The translations under genes were made by a program, and so were the position numbers. This document shows, in pieces, positions 1 to 5,851 of a stretch of DNA of 5,851 bases (positions are counted from its first letter, which is position 1; each line of letters starts with the position of its first letter). Source of the DNA: Verrucomicrobiales bacterium (lineage in GTDB: Bacteria; Verrucomicrobiota; Verrucomicrobiia; Limisphaerales; UBA9464); NCBI GenBank assembly GCA_003445095.1, contig DLVS01000768.1, positions 1 through 5,851 on the forward strand. The letters run 5' to 3'. The notes beneath the pieces are model-generated. The model ran no database searches and was not told the origin of the DNA. It saw only the letters and a program-made list of their open reading frames with translations.

Positions 1-1320
1 GCCAAGCCCGGGACCCTGAGTGAGATTTGGCCATCATTGGGTAGCACCGATCGACATGTTCGGTTTGCCGCCCGGATTGCCCTTGAAGTGTTGCCGGTCG
101 CCGACTGGAAGGACCGCGCGCTGGCCGAGACTAACGCCACCGCTGGGTTGCAGGCGTTGCTGGCCTTGGCGCGCTACGGGACAGCGGAAGACCAGCTCCC
201 TTTGCTTCAGGCGGTGGCCCGCTGGCCGCTCGCTGGGCTGCCGGACGAAGAGTTTCTAACTAAGCTTCGCGTCATCGAGGTTAGTTTCGCGCGCCATGGA
301 ATTCCGGACGCCATTCGACCGCGCGCTTTAGAAAAGCTCGGCGCGCAGTTCCCTGCTACGTCCGTGGCGAAGAATCGGGAGCTGGTTCAGTTGCTGGTGG
401 CGCTCGATTCGCCCGAGGTAGTAGCCAAGGCACTCGCGTTGCGAGACGCGGCGCCGACGCAGGAAGAGCAAATGACGTATCAGGTGGCTTTGCGCCTGGC
501 AAAGTCGGGTTGGACTCCGGAATTGCGTCAGCGCTATTTCCAATGGTTCAACCGGCCGCCGTCGGAGGATGGAGGGCCAACCTATCCTGCGGGCGGCAAT
601 TACTTCGTGGCCCGCAGCGTCAAGCATCCGCCGGAATTCACTCAGTGGTTTCATGACGTCGGCTTGGAGCCGGGTAACGGAGCGAGCTTCGACAACTTTC
701 TCAAAAACATCCGTCAAGAGGCTTTCGCGAAAGTGCCGGACGCGGAGAAAGCCCCGATTGCCGCGCTCATCGCCGGCTTGCCCAATCCGGCGCCCAAAAA
801 GGAACCCCTGCGGATGTTAGTGAAGGAATGGACAACCGCCGATCTCTTGCCGGCGCTCGGCGAGGTCGCCAAAGGACGCGATTTCGAGCACGGAAAGGAA
901 ATGTACCGCGAGGCTCAGTGTGGTGTGTGCCACCGCTTCCAGGGAGCAGGAGGAGATGGTGGGCCGGACCTGACTGGAGTGGGAACACGTTACTCTCCGA
1001 CCGACGTCCTCAAGGCAATCACCGAACCCAACACCGTGATTTCCGAACAATATCAGGCGGTGGCGTTCACTTTGAAGAACGACTCGACCGTGTGGGGACG
1101 TTTACTGGGCGAAACACCGGATGCGTATGAAATCATGATCGATCCGTTGAACCGCAAAACAGCGAAAGTGCTCAAGGTGGACGTGAAAGACCGTGCCGCG
1201 TCCCCAATTTCGCCGATGCCAGAGGGCCTGCTCAGTTCGTTCCAGCGAGAAGAAATTCTCGATCTGCTGGCCTATTTGCTGGCCGACGGAAACCCGAAAG
1301 CGGCGGCATTCAAAAAGTAG
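1..1320 (+). CDS. PVC-type c-type cytochrome (HEAT-like repeats plus C-terminal haem domain), 5' truncated
   Basis: The frame is open from base 1 with no start of its own, so the gene begins before the window; 439 residues are visible. Residues 1 to about 270 are helical and HEAT-like ('STDRHVRFAARIALE', then Leu/Ala-rich helices). A haem-binding domain follows: CGVCH at residues 307-311 (bases 919-933) gives the two thioether cysteines and the proximal His, GPDLTG is at 321-326, and the Met at 406 in 'SPMPEGL' is the likely distal ligand. This order and the ending 'LLAYLLADGN...AFKK' match the Planctomycetes/Verrucomicrobia haem-binding domain family (TIGR02603 type). Relatives often carry an N-terminal sugar-dehydrogenase-like beta-propeller and a signal peptide and work in the periplasm as electron-transfer dehydrogenases; that part is outside the window, so the substrate is unknown. 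The gene converges on hom. The family is clear; the enzymatic role is inference. Confidence 0.9.
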   Translation, partial: AKPGTLSEIWPSLGSTDRHVRFAARIALEVLPVADWKDRALAETNATAGLQALLALARYGTAEDQLPLLQAVARWPLAGLPDEEFLTKLRVIEVSFARHGIPDAIRPRALEKLGAQFPATSVAKNRELVQLLVALDSPEVVAKALALRDAAPTQEEQMTYQVALRLAKSGWTPELRQRYFQWFNRPPSEDGGPTYPAGGNYFVARSVKHPPEFTQWFHDVGLEPGNGASFDNFLKNIRQEAFAKVPDAEKAPIAALIAGLPNPAPKKEPLRMLVKEWTTADLLPALGEVAKGRDFEHGKEMYREAQCGVCHRFQGAGGDGGPDLTGVGTRYSPTDVLKAITEPNTVISEQYQAVAFTLKNDSTVWGRLLGETPDAYEIMIDPLNRKTAKVLKVDVKDRAASPISPMPEGLLSSFQREEILDLLAYLLADGNPKAAAFKK

Positions 1321-1356
1321 TCCGCGTTTATCCCAAAAATGTGAGTTGGAGGATGC

Positions 1357-1480
1357 GAACCGCGGATAAGACCCGATGGACACGGACGCTTAAGAGTCGG
1401 CGGGCTTCAGCTGGGCGGCGATACGGCGCATTATTCCAGATCCTTCTTATCCGTGTTCATCCGCGTCCATCTGTGGTTCC
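1357..1480. repeat. Imperfect long inverted repeat, likely interspersed PVC-type element
   Basis: The left arm (1357-1394, starting gaaccgcggataag) and the right arm (1446-1480, ending ccatctgtggttcc) are imperfect reverse complements of about 35 bp, roughly 80% matching by eye with small gaps, around a 51-nt centre. The right arm read on the minus strand resembles 'accacagatggacacggatg', a motif I recall being scattered through intergenic DNA of Verrucomicrobia and Planctomycetes. That link is memory, not a search. The element fills most of the 177-bp gap between the convergent cytochrome and hom genes. Its transcript could fold and serve as a bidirectional 3' end, but no clear U-tract is visible, so I call it a repeat and not a terminator. 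Confidence 0.65.
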
Positions 1481-1497
1481 AATTCCATTTTCCGGGC

Positions 1498-2832
1498 TTA
1501 TTCCAAGGACTCGACCCGGATCATTACGGGCGTGTCTTTGACCACGGATAATCGGGCAATTTGGGCCAGCGCACGTTTCATAGCGGCGTTAGGTGCGTCG
1601 TGAATCATGAGGATCACTGGAACCGTTTCGCCGGCGTGACCCTCGGGTTGAATGATCGAAGAGATCCCGATTCGTGCTTTGGCCAGGACATTGGCGATAC
1701 GGGAAAAAACTCCGGGGCGATCCATCACGCTCAGTCGCACGTAATACCGGGAAACGACCTCATCCAAGCCGAGCACGCAGCCATTGCCTTCATGGCAAAC
1801 GAAGGGAGGCACACGTCGGGGAGACCCATGACAGAGGTCGAGTGCCGCATCCGCGAGGTCACTGAGCACGGCACTGGCCGTCGGTTCGGCGCCAGCGCCA
1901 CGACCGTAGAACAAGGTATCCCCCACGATATCCCCGCGGACCGAAATCGCGTTGAAGGCATAGTTCACTGAGGCCAACACGTGAGAATTCGGAATCAACG
2001 CGGGATAGACTGAAACCTGAATGCTAGGATTTTTCCGCCGACCTCGCGAATCTCCCGAATTCGCGCCCACCATTTTGACGATCCCCAAAAGCTTGATGGT
2101 GTATCCGAGTTGCGCCGCGAACTGAATGTCGAGCGGCGAAATTTGGCGGATCCCTTCGGTGTACACTTGCTCCGGCGCGACCCAAAAACCGTGGGCCAAC
2201 GACGCGAGAATGCCTGTCTTGTGCGCCGCGTCATGACCATCGACATCGAGTGACGGTTCGGCTTCGGCGTACCCGAGTCGCTGAGCGTCCGCCAGCACGT
2301 CGCCAAATTCGGCCCCTTCCAATTTCATCCGCGTGAGGATGTAATTGCAGGTGCCGTTAACGATTCCGGCGAGTCGGGTGACTCGATTCCCCACGAGGGA
2401 CTCGCGGAGAATCTTAATGATCGGAATGCCTCCCGCGACGGAGGCTTCGTAATAGAGATTGGCGCCATGGCGCGCGGCGATGGCGAATAGTTCCTCGCCG
2501 TGGGCTGACAACAGCGCTTTATTGGCGGTCACCACCGGTTTACCCAGACTCAAGGCGGTGCGAACGACCTCGCGCGCCGTCGTGGTACCTCCCATGAGTT
2601 CCGCTACCACTTGAATGGTCGGATCGTTCACCACTTCCTGCCAGTCGGCCGTCACGAGTTCAGGAGGGAGGCGCGTGCTGCGATTCTTCTTCGGATCTTG
2701 GACGGCAATCCGTGCGACTCGGAGGGTGAGGCCGAGTCGCGACGCCAGCAGCGCGCCATTGCGGTTTAGTGCTGCAACGACGCCACCGCCAACGGTGCCT
2801 CCACCCACAAGACCCAAGGTAACCTGCTGCAT
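1498..2832 (-). CDS. hom: Homoserine dehydrogenase with C-terminal ACT domain
   Basis: A 444-residue cytoplasmic enzyme that reduces aspartate semialdehyde to homoserine with NAD(P)H, the branch point to threonine and methionine. Visible: a Rossmann nucleotide-binding loop GGGTVG at 10-15; the conserved Lys of 'VTANKALL' (105); 'GIVNGTCNYIL' at 156-166; the family signature 'AQRLGYAEAEPSLDVDGHDAAHK' region at 183-205 with D196, D201 and K205, where E192 replaces the more usual Asp before Pro; and an ACT domain from about 362 ('YYVRLSVMDRPGVFSRIANVL') to 440, which in relatives mediates feedback by threonine. Length fits the ACT-bearing family. I chose the ATG at 2832 because family homology begins there ('MQQVTLGLVGGGTVG'); the frame stays open to a TTG at 2952, but those 40 residues look like untranslated leader. 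Odd: a loop of about ten extra residues near 256-268 that contains a DNA palindrome, and a hairpin right before the start codon. Confidence 0.96.
   Translation of the reverse strand: MQQVTLGLVGGGTVGGGVVAALNRNGALLASRLGLTLRVARIAVQDPKKNRSTRLPPELVTADWQEVVNDPTIQVVAELMGGTTTAREVVRTALSLGKPVVTANKALLSAHGEELFAIAARHGANLYYEASVAGGIPIIKILRESLVGNRVTRLAGIVNGTCNYILTRMKLEGAEFGDVLADAQRLGYAEAEPSLDVDGHDAAHKTGILASLAHGFWVAPEQVYTEGIRQISPLDIQFAAQLGYTIKLLGIVKMVGANSGDSRGRRKNPSIQVSVYPALIPNSHVLASVNYAFNAISVRGDIVGDTLFYGRGAGAEPTASAVLSDLADAALDLCHGSPRRVPPFVCHEGNGCVLGLDEVVSRYYVRLSVMDRPGVFSRIANVLAKARIGISSIIQPEGHAGETVPVILMIHDAPNAAMKRALAQIARLSVVKDTPVMIRVESLE
2045..2065. repeat. Perfect palindrome inside hom, possible in-frame palindromic insertion
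   Basis: The arms cgcgaat (2045-2051) and attcgcg (2059-2065) are perfect reverse complements around a 7-nt spacer, a 21-bp unit equal to seven codons. On the coding strand it encodes approximately ANSGDSR (residues 257-263). It sits in a segment where homoserine dehydrogenases normally pass directly from the 'IKLLGI' strand to the next beta-strand, so it coincides with apparently extra, polar residues. This could be a small palindromic element that inserted in frame, or chance GC-rich symmetry in a tolerant loop. Confidence 0.5.
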
Positions 2833-2841
2833 AAATCGAAA

Positions 2842-2869
2842 GGCCGGGAGCCTGCCCGGCCGCACCCTC
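2842..2869 (-). promoter_or_regulatory. Terminator-like hairpin and possible displaced Shine-Dalgarno in the hom leader
   Basis: On the minus strand a 7-bp perfect stem GGCCGGG/CCCGGCC with a 6-nt loop (2842-2861) is followed by TTTCGATTT and then the hom ATG. No purine-rich ribosome site lies in the nine bases between stem and ATG. A GAGGG lies just upstream of the hairpin (2865-2869). If the stem folds, GAGGG would be effectively about 12 nt from the start codon, so the hairpin could bring the site into range. The same GC-rich stem plus U-rich stretch could also end read-through from the upstream tRNA or attenuate hom. Both are inference; only the symmetry and spacing are seen. Confidence 0.45.
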
Positions 2870-3082
2870 ACAGGACAACGGATTTCCGAGTAAGTGCGGA
2901 GGTACAAGAGGGACAGACGCAGTCGCGGTGGACGTCGCAACTGCTCTTCCAAGCAGCTGATTGGAATTGGGTCTACGCCGAGCCCACGAAGGTCCTGCTA
3001 CTTGCCCTCTACTGAAACAGCCCCTCATCCGCAACCTCACGATTCGCGCACCGACACTTAAGCCAATCGGGGCTCCTGATGT

Positions 3083-3168
3083 TGGTGCCGCTGGCGGGAC
3101 TCGAACCCGCACGATCTTACGATCTGGGGATTTTAAGTCCCCTGCGTCTGCCATTTCGCCACAGCGGC
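3083..3168 (-). tRNA. trnL: tRNA-Leu, anticodon UAA
   Basis: An 86-nt tRNA read on the minus strand. It has a perfect 7-bp acceptor stem (GCCGCTG with CAGCGGC), D-stem GCG/CGC, and a 5-bp anticodon stem GGGGA/TCCCC with loop CTTAAAA, giving anticodon UAA (3133-3135) for the UUA leucine codon. A long variable arm of about 15 nt contains a GATC/GATC stem, as expected of class II leucine tRNAs. The T-arm is GCGGG-TTCGAGT-CCCGC, with discriminator A and an encoded CCA (3083-3085). It lies 65 bp downstream of the inositol oxygenase stop on the same strand and 250 bp upstream of hom. I see no clear own promoter directly upstream. Confidence 0.97.
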
Positions 3169-3233
3169 GGCGCGCGGGACAACCTCCGGATTTCTTCTCC
3201 CCACAGCAACTCCGCAATCGCCGAACCGCCCAC

Positions 3234-4142
3234 TTACCAACGAACTTTGTCCGGGAAAAACTCGTGAATCAGGTCGTCGTAGAAGGGCTTCAACTGCTTC
3301 ACATCGGGCTTCTGATGACTCTTGGTGTAGAGATCGTACGGATTGAACTTCTGCACCCACGGGAGCAATTCCCGATCACGATTGTTGGCAAGGTACTCGT
3401 ACGCGCCTTCCCGATGCCAAGGATAGAAACTGTGGAAGCGCAACATGGCCAACCCCTCATCGGGTAAATACTCTTTGCACACATTGTAGATGTATTCGTC
3501 GTGTCCCCAGGAAAGATCCACGGCATCGAATCCGCAGCCTTCCTCATAGACACCCAGACGCGATTGGTACTCGGGATTCTGGTAATCTGGATTCGGCTGA
3601 AAAAATCGCGGGAAAACAATCTTCGGCGAGTACGCACAGCCGGTCGCAAAAGTGTCCCCCACCACCGCCCATTGGGGCTCACCCCATAAACAGAGAATCT
3701 TGCCGAGGTCATGCACGAAACCCGTCAAGATCATCCAGCGCGGTTGCCCGTCGGCCCGCAATTGCTCGGCCGTTTGCAAGAGATGCTCGAGCTGTGACAT
3801 GTCCGTATCCGGATCGCTGTCATCCACGAGTTGATTCAGATATTCGGCTGCTTCCCAAATGCCCATCTGCATGCGATTCCGGCCGAGGTATTCGCGCTTC
3901 TTGGCTTGGACGAAATCGCGCGTCTGGAACTGGTGATTGAGGCGATAGAATTCCCGAACGGTCGGACGCGCGTCCGCCTCGTAATTGCGGAATTCGGCTT
4001 CCTGTTTCTCCGGAGCGTAACCGACCTTCGGCTTCGAAGCGGTCGCCTCGGACATCGGCTCGGGATAACGTTCCTTATAGAAGTCCTCCACTTCGTCGAG
4101 GCTTTGGAGAGGCTGATGTTCGGCGAGAGTTACGGCACTCAT
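3234..4142 (-). CDS. MIOX: Inositol oxygenase (myo-inositol to D-glucuronate)
   Basis: A 302-residue cytoplasmic mixed-valent di-iron oxygenase of the HD-domain fold that uses O2 to open myo-inositol into D-glucuronate. All six iron ligands known from mouse MIOX are placed: H120 ('LEHLLQTAE'), H144 and D145 ('GFVHDLGK'), H214 ('SWGHDEY'), H237 ('RFHSFYPWH') and D270 ('FNPYDLYTKS'). Spacings agree with mouse MIOX apart from small gaps: H237 to D270 is 33 residues in both. The ending 'FFPDKVRW' matches the conserved Trp C-terminus. The length is near the 285 of the human enzyme, with about 20 extra N-terminal residues ('PLQSLDEVEDFYKERYPEP') of a kind I recall in bacterial members. The ATG at 4142 keeps that segment; no Shine-Dalgarno sequence is visible before it, and Met30 (4055) is an alternative. 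No inositol transporter or uronate gene is nearby in the window. The 28-bp dyad upstream is a candidate control site. Confidence 0.95.
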   Translation of the reverse strand: MSAVTLAEHQPLQSLDEVEDFYKERYPEPMSEATASKPKVGYAPEKQEAEFRNYEADARPTVREFYRLNHQFQTRDFVQAKKREYLGRNRMQMGIWEAAEYLNQLVDDSDPDTDMSQLEHLLQTAEQLRADGQPRWMILTGFVHDLGKILCLWGEPQWAVVGDTFATGCAYSPKIVFPRFFQPNPDYQNPEYQSRLGVYEEGCGFDAVDLSWGHDEYIYNVCKEYLPDEGLAMLRFHSFYPWHREGAYEYLANNRDRELLPWVQKFNPYDLYTKSHQKPDVKQLKPFYDDLIHEFFPDKVRW

Positions 4143-4203
4143 GGGATATTCGGTAAGCGACTATTGCAAATTGCCAAGCCCAATACTGTCCAAAGGGCGC
4201 GAG

Positions 4204-4231
4204 TTCGTACAGCACGATCGTGGTGTCCGAA
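4204..4231. promoter_or_regulatory. 28-bp dyad upstream of inositol oxygenase, candidate operator
   Basis: The sequence is symmetric about 4217/4218: the core cacgatcgtg (4213-4222) is a perfect 10-bp palindrome, flanked by aca/tgt and ttcg/cgaa, so 12 of 14 base pairs match. Mismatches are at 4212/4223 and 4208/4227. The centre is about 75 bp before the inositol oxygenase ATG and 48 bp after the upstream stop codon. The size and position fit a dimeric regulator site. As RNA it would be a hairpin without a U-tract, so a terminator is less likely. Binding is inferred only from symmetry. Confidence 0.45.
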
Positions 4232-4241
4232 GAGCGATCGG

Positions 4242-4258
4242 CTGACAGTCCCCTGACA
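4242..4258. repeat. Short direct repeat ctgaca, period 11 bp
   Basis: Two copies of ctgaca (4242-4247 and 4253-4258) are separated by gtccc, one helical turn apart, in the gap between the Calx-beta/golvesin gene and the inositol oxygenase gene. Same-face half-sites of this spacing can bind activators, but two six-base copies are within reach of chance. Confidence 0.25.
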
Positions 4259-4264
4259 ATCGGT

Positions 4265-5851
4265 CTAGGGCTCAGCTGACACTGGAGAGAGCCGATAGAA
4301 TTGCTGGGATCCTTCTCCGGTGACACCAACGTCAATTTCCTCCTCCGAGACCACCCAGTTCCGAATCGGAGTCCAATGGATCAGATCAGTCGACGATTCG
4401 ACACTATACCGTTGGCCGGGTTGTCGAGGTAGACGAAGCCTGGCTCCAGTTGTATCCCAGCGAGTGCCTCGTTCAGTCAAATTGACGCGAACGTTCATGA
4501 GGGAATCGCCTGTCAACACCGGCAGGGGGGCCGCCGGAGTCAATTGAATCGCATCAGCGACCACGTAACCGTCGGTGGTCCCGGTCGTCCGTACCACCAC
4601 TCGTCCTGCCGTACCCACCGCAAAGTTAAAAGAGCCCAAAGAAAACCACTGGGATCCGTTGATCCGTTCGTTAACCAACACCGTGGTTGTCCCGGCCGCG
4701 TGAACCACATCCACGGGGACGCTGGTCGCTCGCCCAGGGTGAGCGGCGTACCAGAGTTCCACTTGATACGCTCCGGCCGTTCCCACGGTCGGAATGAAGG
4801 TCACGCTCTTGCTGCCCTTTCCTGCGTTGCCATCGTGCAGGTAGTCAGCGCTCCAGTAACCAGGGGCACCCGTGGAAAGTGTCCAAGCGCCCGCCACTTG
4901 GACCTGGGTTGGACCGTCGAGGTTATCTACCAACAGGTCTTCCAGCACCACGTCATTGTCGCTAATCGTCACTGTGGCAGACGCTGGAGTGCCGACCACG
5001 TAGCCGCTCCCTGACACCACGGTGGCAATTACGGTCTCAGGTCCTTCCACCGCCGCGTCGTCCAGCGGCGTCACGGTTTTGGTCGCTGTCGCGGCACCGG
5101 CCGCAAACACCACCGTCGTTCCCAGTGTCGAATAGTCGGTCCCGCTGGTCGCCGTCCCGGACACCGAAATATTCGCCGTTAGCGATGCCCCTGTGGGCCC
5201 GGTCCGTGTGAACGTCAACGTCCCCGCGTCGCTGGGTTCGCTCGCCGCGCCATCCGTCGCGGTCACCGTCACCACCGGCAGAGGGGTCAACTGAATGGCA
5301 TCGGCAATCACGTAACCGTCGGTCGCCGTCGTTCGCACCACTACTCGTCCCGCCGTACCCACCGCAAAGTTGAACGTCCCCAACGAGAACCACTGCGATC
5401 CGTTGACCCGCTGGTTTACTAGCACCGTCGTCGTCCCTCCCGCGTGGACCACGTCCACCGGAACGTTGCTCGCCCGGCCTGGGTGGGCCGCGTACCAGAG
5501 ACCCACTTCATACGTCCCGGCCGTTCCGACCGTCGGAATGAGGGTCACACTCTTGCTGCCCTTGCCGGCATTGCCGTCATGCAGATAGTCGAGGCCCCAG
5601 TAACCAGGGGCGCCGGTTGAAGGAGTCCAGGCGCCGACAACTTGGACCTGCGCCGGTCCGTCGAGATTGTCGACCAACAAATCCTCCACCACTCCGTCAT
5701 CGTCGCTAATCGTTACCGTGGCGGATGCTGGCGTTCCGACCACGTAGCCGCTCCCTGACACCACGGTGGCAATTACTGTCTCAGGTGATTCCACCGCCGC
5801 GTCGTCCAATGGTGTCACTGCTTTGGTCGCTGTCGCAGCACCTGCCTCAAA
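4265..5851 (-). CDS. Secreted Calx-beta / golvesin-like tandem repeat protein, 5' truncated
   Basis: The frame is open to the window edge, so the N-terminus, including any signal peptide, is missing; 528 residues are visible. Order, numbered from the edge: the end of a Calx-beta domain (1-52, closing with the acidic 'TISDDD'); a golvesin/Xly C-terminal-like domain (about 60-189, 'DNLDGPAQVQVVGAW...DGYVIADAIQLTP'); a complete Calx-beta domain (about 192-301, 'GTDYSTLGTTVVFAAGAAT...TISDND'); a second golvesin-like domain (about 308-439); and a C-terminal module (about 442-528) with 'PGQRYSVESSTDLIHW...QQFYRL', a tail I know from verrucomicrobial exported proteins. Calx-beta domains bind Ca2+ at acidic loops. 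Golvesin-like domains occur at the ends of secreted hydrolases and are thought to bind surfaces or glycans. No catalytic domain, LPXTG motif or PEP-CTERM anchor is seen. A role in adhesion or as a large extracellular protein is inference. Confidence 0.88.
   Translation of the reverse strand, partial: FEAGAATATKAVTPLDDAAVESPETVIATVVSGSGYVVGTPASATVTISDDDGVVEDLLVDNLDGPAQVQVVGAWTPSTGAPGYWGLDYLHDGNAGKGSKSVTLIPTVGTAGTYEVGLWYAAHPGRASNVPVDVVHAGGTTTVLVNQRVNGSQWFSLGTFNFAVGTAGRVVVRTTATDGYVIADAIQLTPLPVVTVTATDGAASEPSDAGTLTFTRTGPTGASLTANISVSGTATSGTDYSTLGTTVVFAAGAATATKTVTPLDDAAVEGPETVIATVVSGSGYVVGTPASATVTISDNDVVLEDLLVDNLDGPTQVQVAGAWTLSTGAPGYWSADYLHDGNAGKGSKSVTFIPTVGTAGAYQVELWYAAHPGRATSVPVDVVHAAGTTTVLVNERINGSQWFSLGSFNFAVGTAGRVVVRTTGTTDGYVVADAIQLTPAAPLPVLTGDSLMNVRVNLTERGTRWDTTGARLRLPRQPGQRYSVESSTDLIHWTPIRNWVVSEEEIDVGVTGEGSQQFYRLSPVSAEP
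4538..5851. repeat. 744-bp coding tandem repeat (Calx-beta plus golvesin-like unit)
   Basis: The Val codon that opens 'TPLDDAAVE' lies at 5818 in one copy and 5074 in the next, a period of exactly 744 bp (248 codons). One and most of a second unit are visible, and the array continues past the window. The golvesin-like copies differ at about 17 of 130 residues, with one extra codon (GTTDG versus ATDG) in the copy nearer the C-terminus. DNA matches at roughly four-fifths by eye, but a run of 39 identical bases starts at about 5738 and again at about 4994. This suggests recent duplication or gene conversion between units. Confidence 0.85.

Noticed and set aside
37..39. TTG at 37 as the true start of the cytochrome gene
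   Set aside because: The frame is open to base 1 and reads as helical repeat sequence; the family has a long N-terminal region, so the gene is cut by the window edge.
2833..2952. Upstream TTG start that would extend homoserine dehydrogenase by 40 residues
   Set aside because: The extension is Arg/Leu-rich, includes the hairpin sequence, and precedes the point where family similarity begins (MQQVTLGLVGGG).
3061..3074. agcc/ggct mini-hairpin just after the tRNA as a terminator
   Set aside because: The stem is only four base pairs and no U-tract follows.
2660..3217. A 185-codon minus-strand open frame overlapping the hom 5' end and the tRNA
   Set aside because: It runs through the tRNA-Leu gene and antiparallel hom codons in another frame, with Arg/Pro-rich composition typical of a shadow frame in GC-rich DNA.
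2961..3467. A 168-codon plus-strand open frame across the tRNA and the inositol oxygenase 3' end
   Set aside because: It is antisense to a well-supported tRNA and a conserved enzyme and has no recognisable family features.
4143..4203. Possible sigma70-like promoter (TTGGCA / CAATAG) before inositol oxygenase
   Set aside because: No pair of hexamers has acceptable spacing and match; I could not support one.
4544..5014. A 156-codon plus-strand open frame antisense to the golvesin-like domain
   Set aside because: It has no family features, and the minus strand is clearly coding with repeat-conserved residues.
5816..5818. GTG at 5818 as the start of the Calx-beta/golvesin protein
   Set aside because: The same Val is internal in the next repeat unit, and codons up to 5851 (FEAGAATATKA) match the preceding part of that unit.

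Overview
The window most likely comes from a Verrucomicrobiota chromosome, or a close relative in the PVC superphylum. The evidence is a PVC-type cytochrome c protein, a secreted protein built of Calx-beta and golvesin-like modules that ends in the 'VESSTDLIHW...FYRL' tail I know from verrucomicrobial secreted proteins, and an intergenic inverted repeat of a type I recall from PVC genomes. The assignment is inferred from gene content, not from a search.

Layout, left to right. The plus strand carries the 3' part of a large c-type cytochrome gene (1-1320): helical HEAT-like repeats followed by a single-haem CxxCH domain. A 177-bp convergent intergenic region follows and holds a long imperfect inverted repeat (1357-1480). 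Everything further right is on the minus strand. In transcription order it is: a truncated Calx-beta/golvesin repeat protein (4265-5851), a 122-bp gap with a 28-bp dyad, an inositol oxygenase gene (3234-4142), tRNA-Leu(UAA) (3083-3168), a 250-bp leader region, and homoserine dehydrogenase hom (1498-2832).

The genes do not form an obvious pathway. Homoserine dehydrogenase serves threonine/methionine synthesis, inositol oxygenase opens myo-inositol to glucuronate, and the two large end genes encode exported proteins. The order looks like ordinary chromosomal gene content, not a mobile island or defence cluster. I see no transposase, integrase, CRISPR array or toxin-antitoxin pair.

The most interesting signals are small. 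They are: a perfect 7-bp-stem palindrome lying in frame inside hom at an apparent family-specific loop insertion; a GC-rich terminator-like hairpin between a possible Shine-Dalgarno sequence and the hom start codon; a 28-bp dyad upstream of the inositol oxygenase gene that could be an operator; and a 744-bp coding tandem repeat with near-identical segments. I did not find a convincing new multi-gene system.
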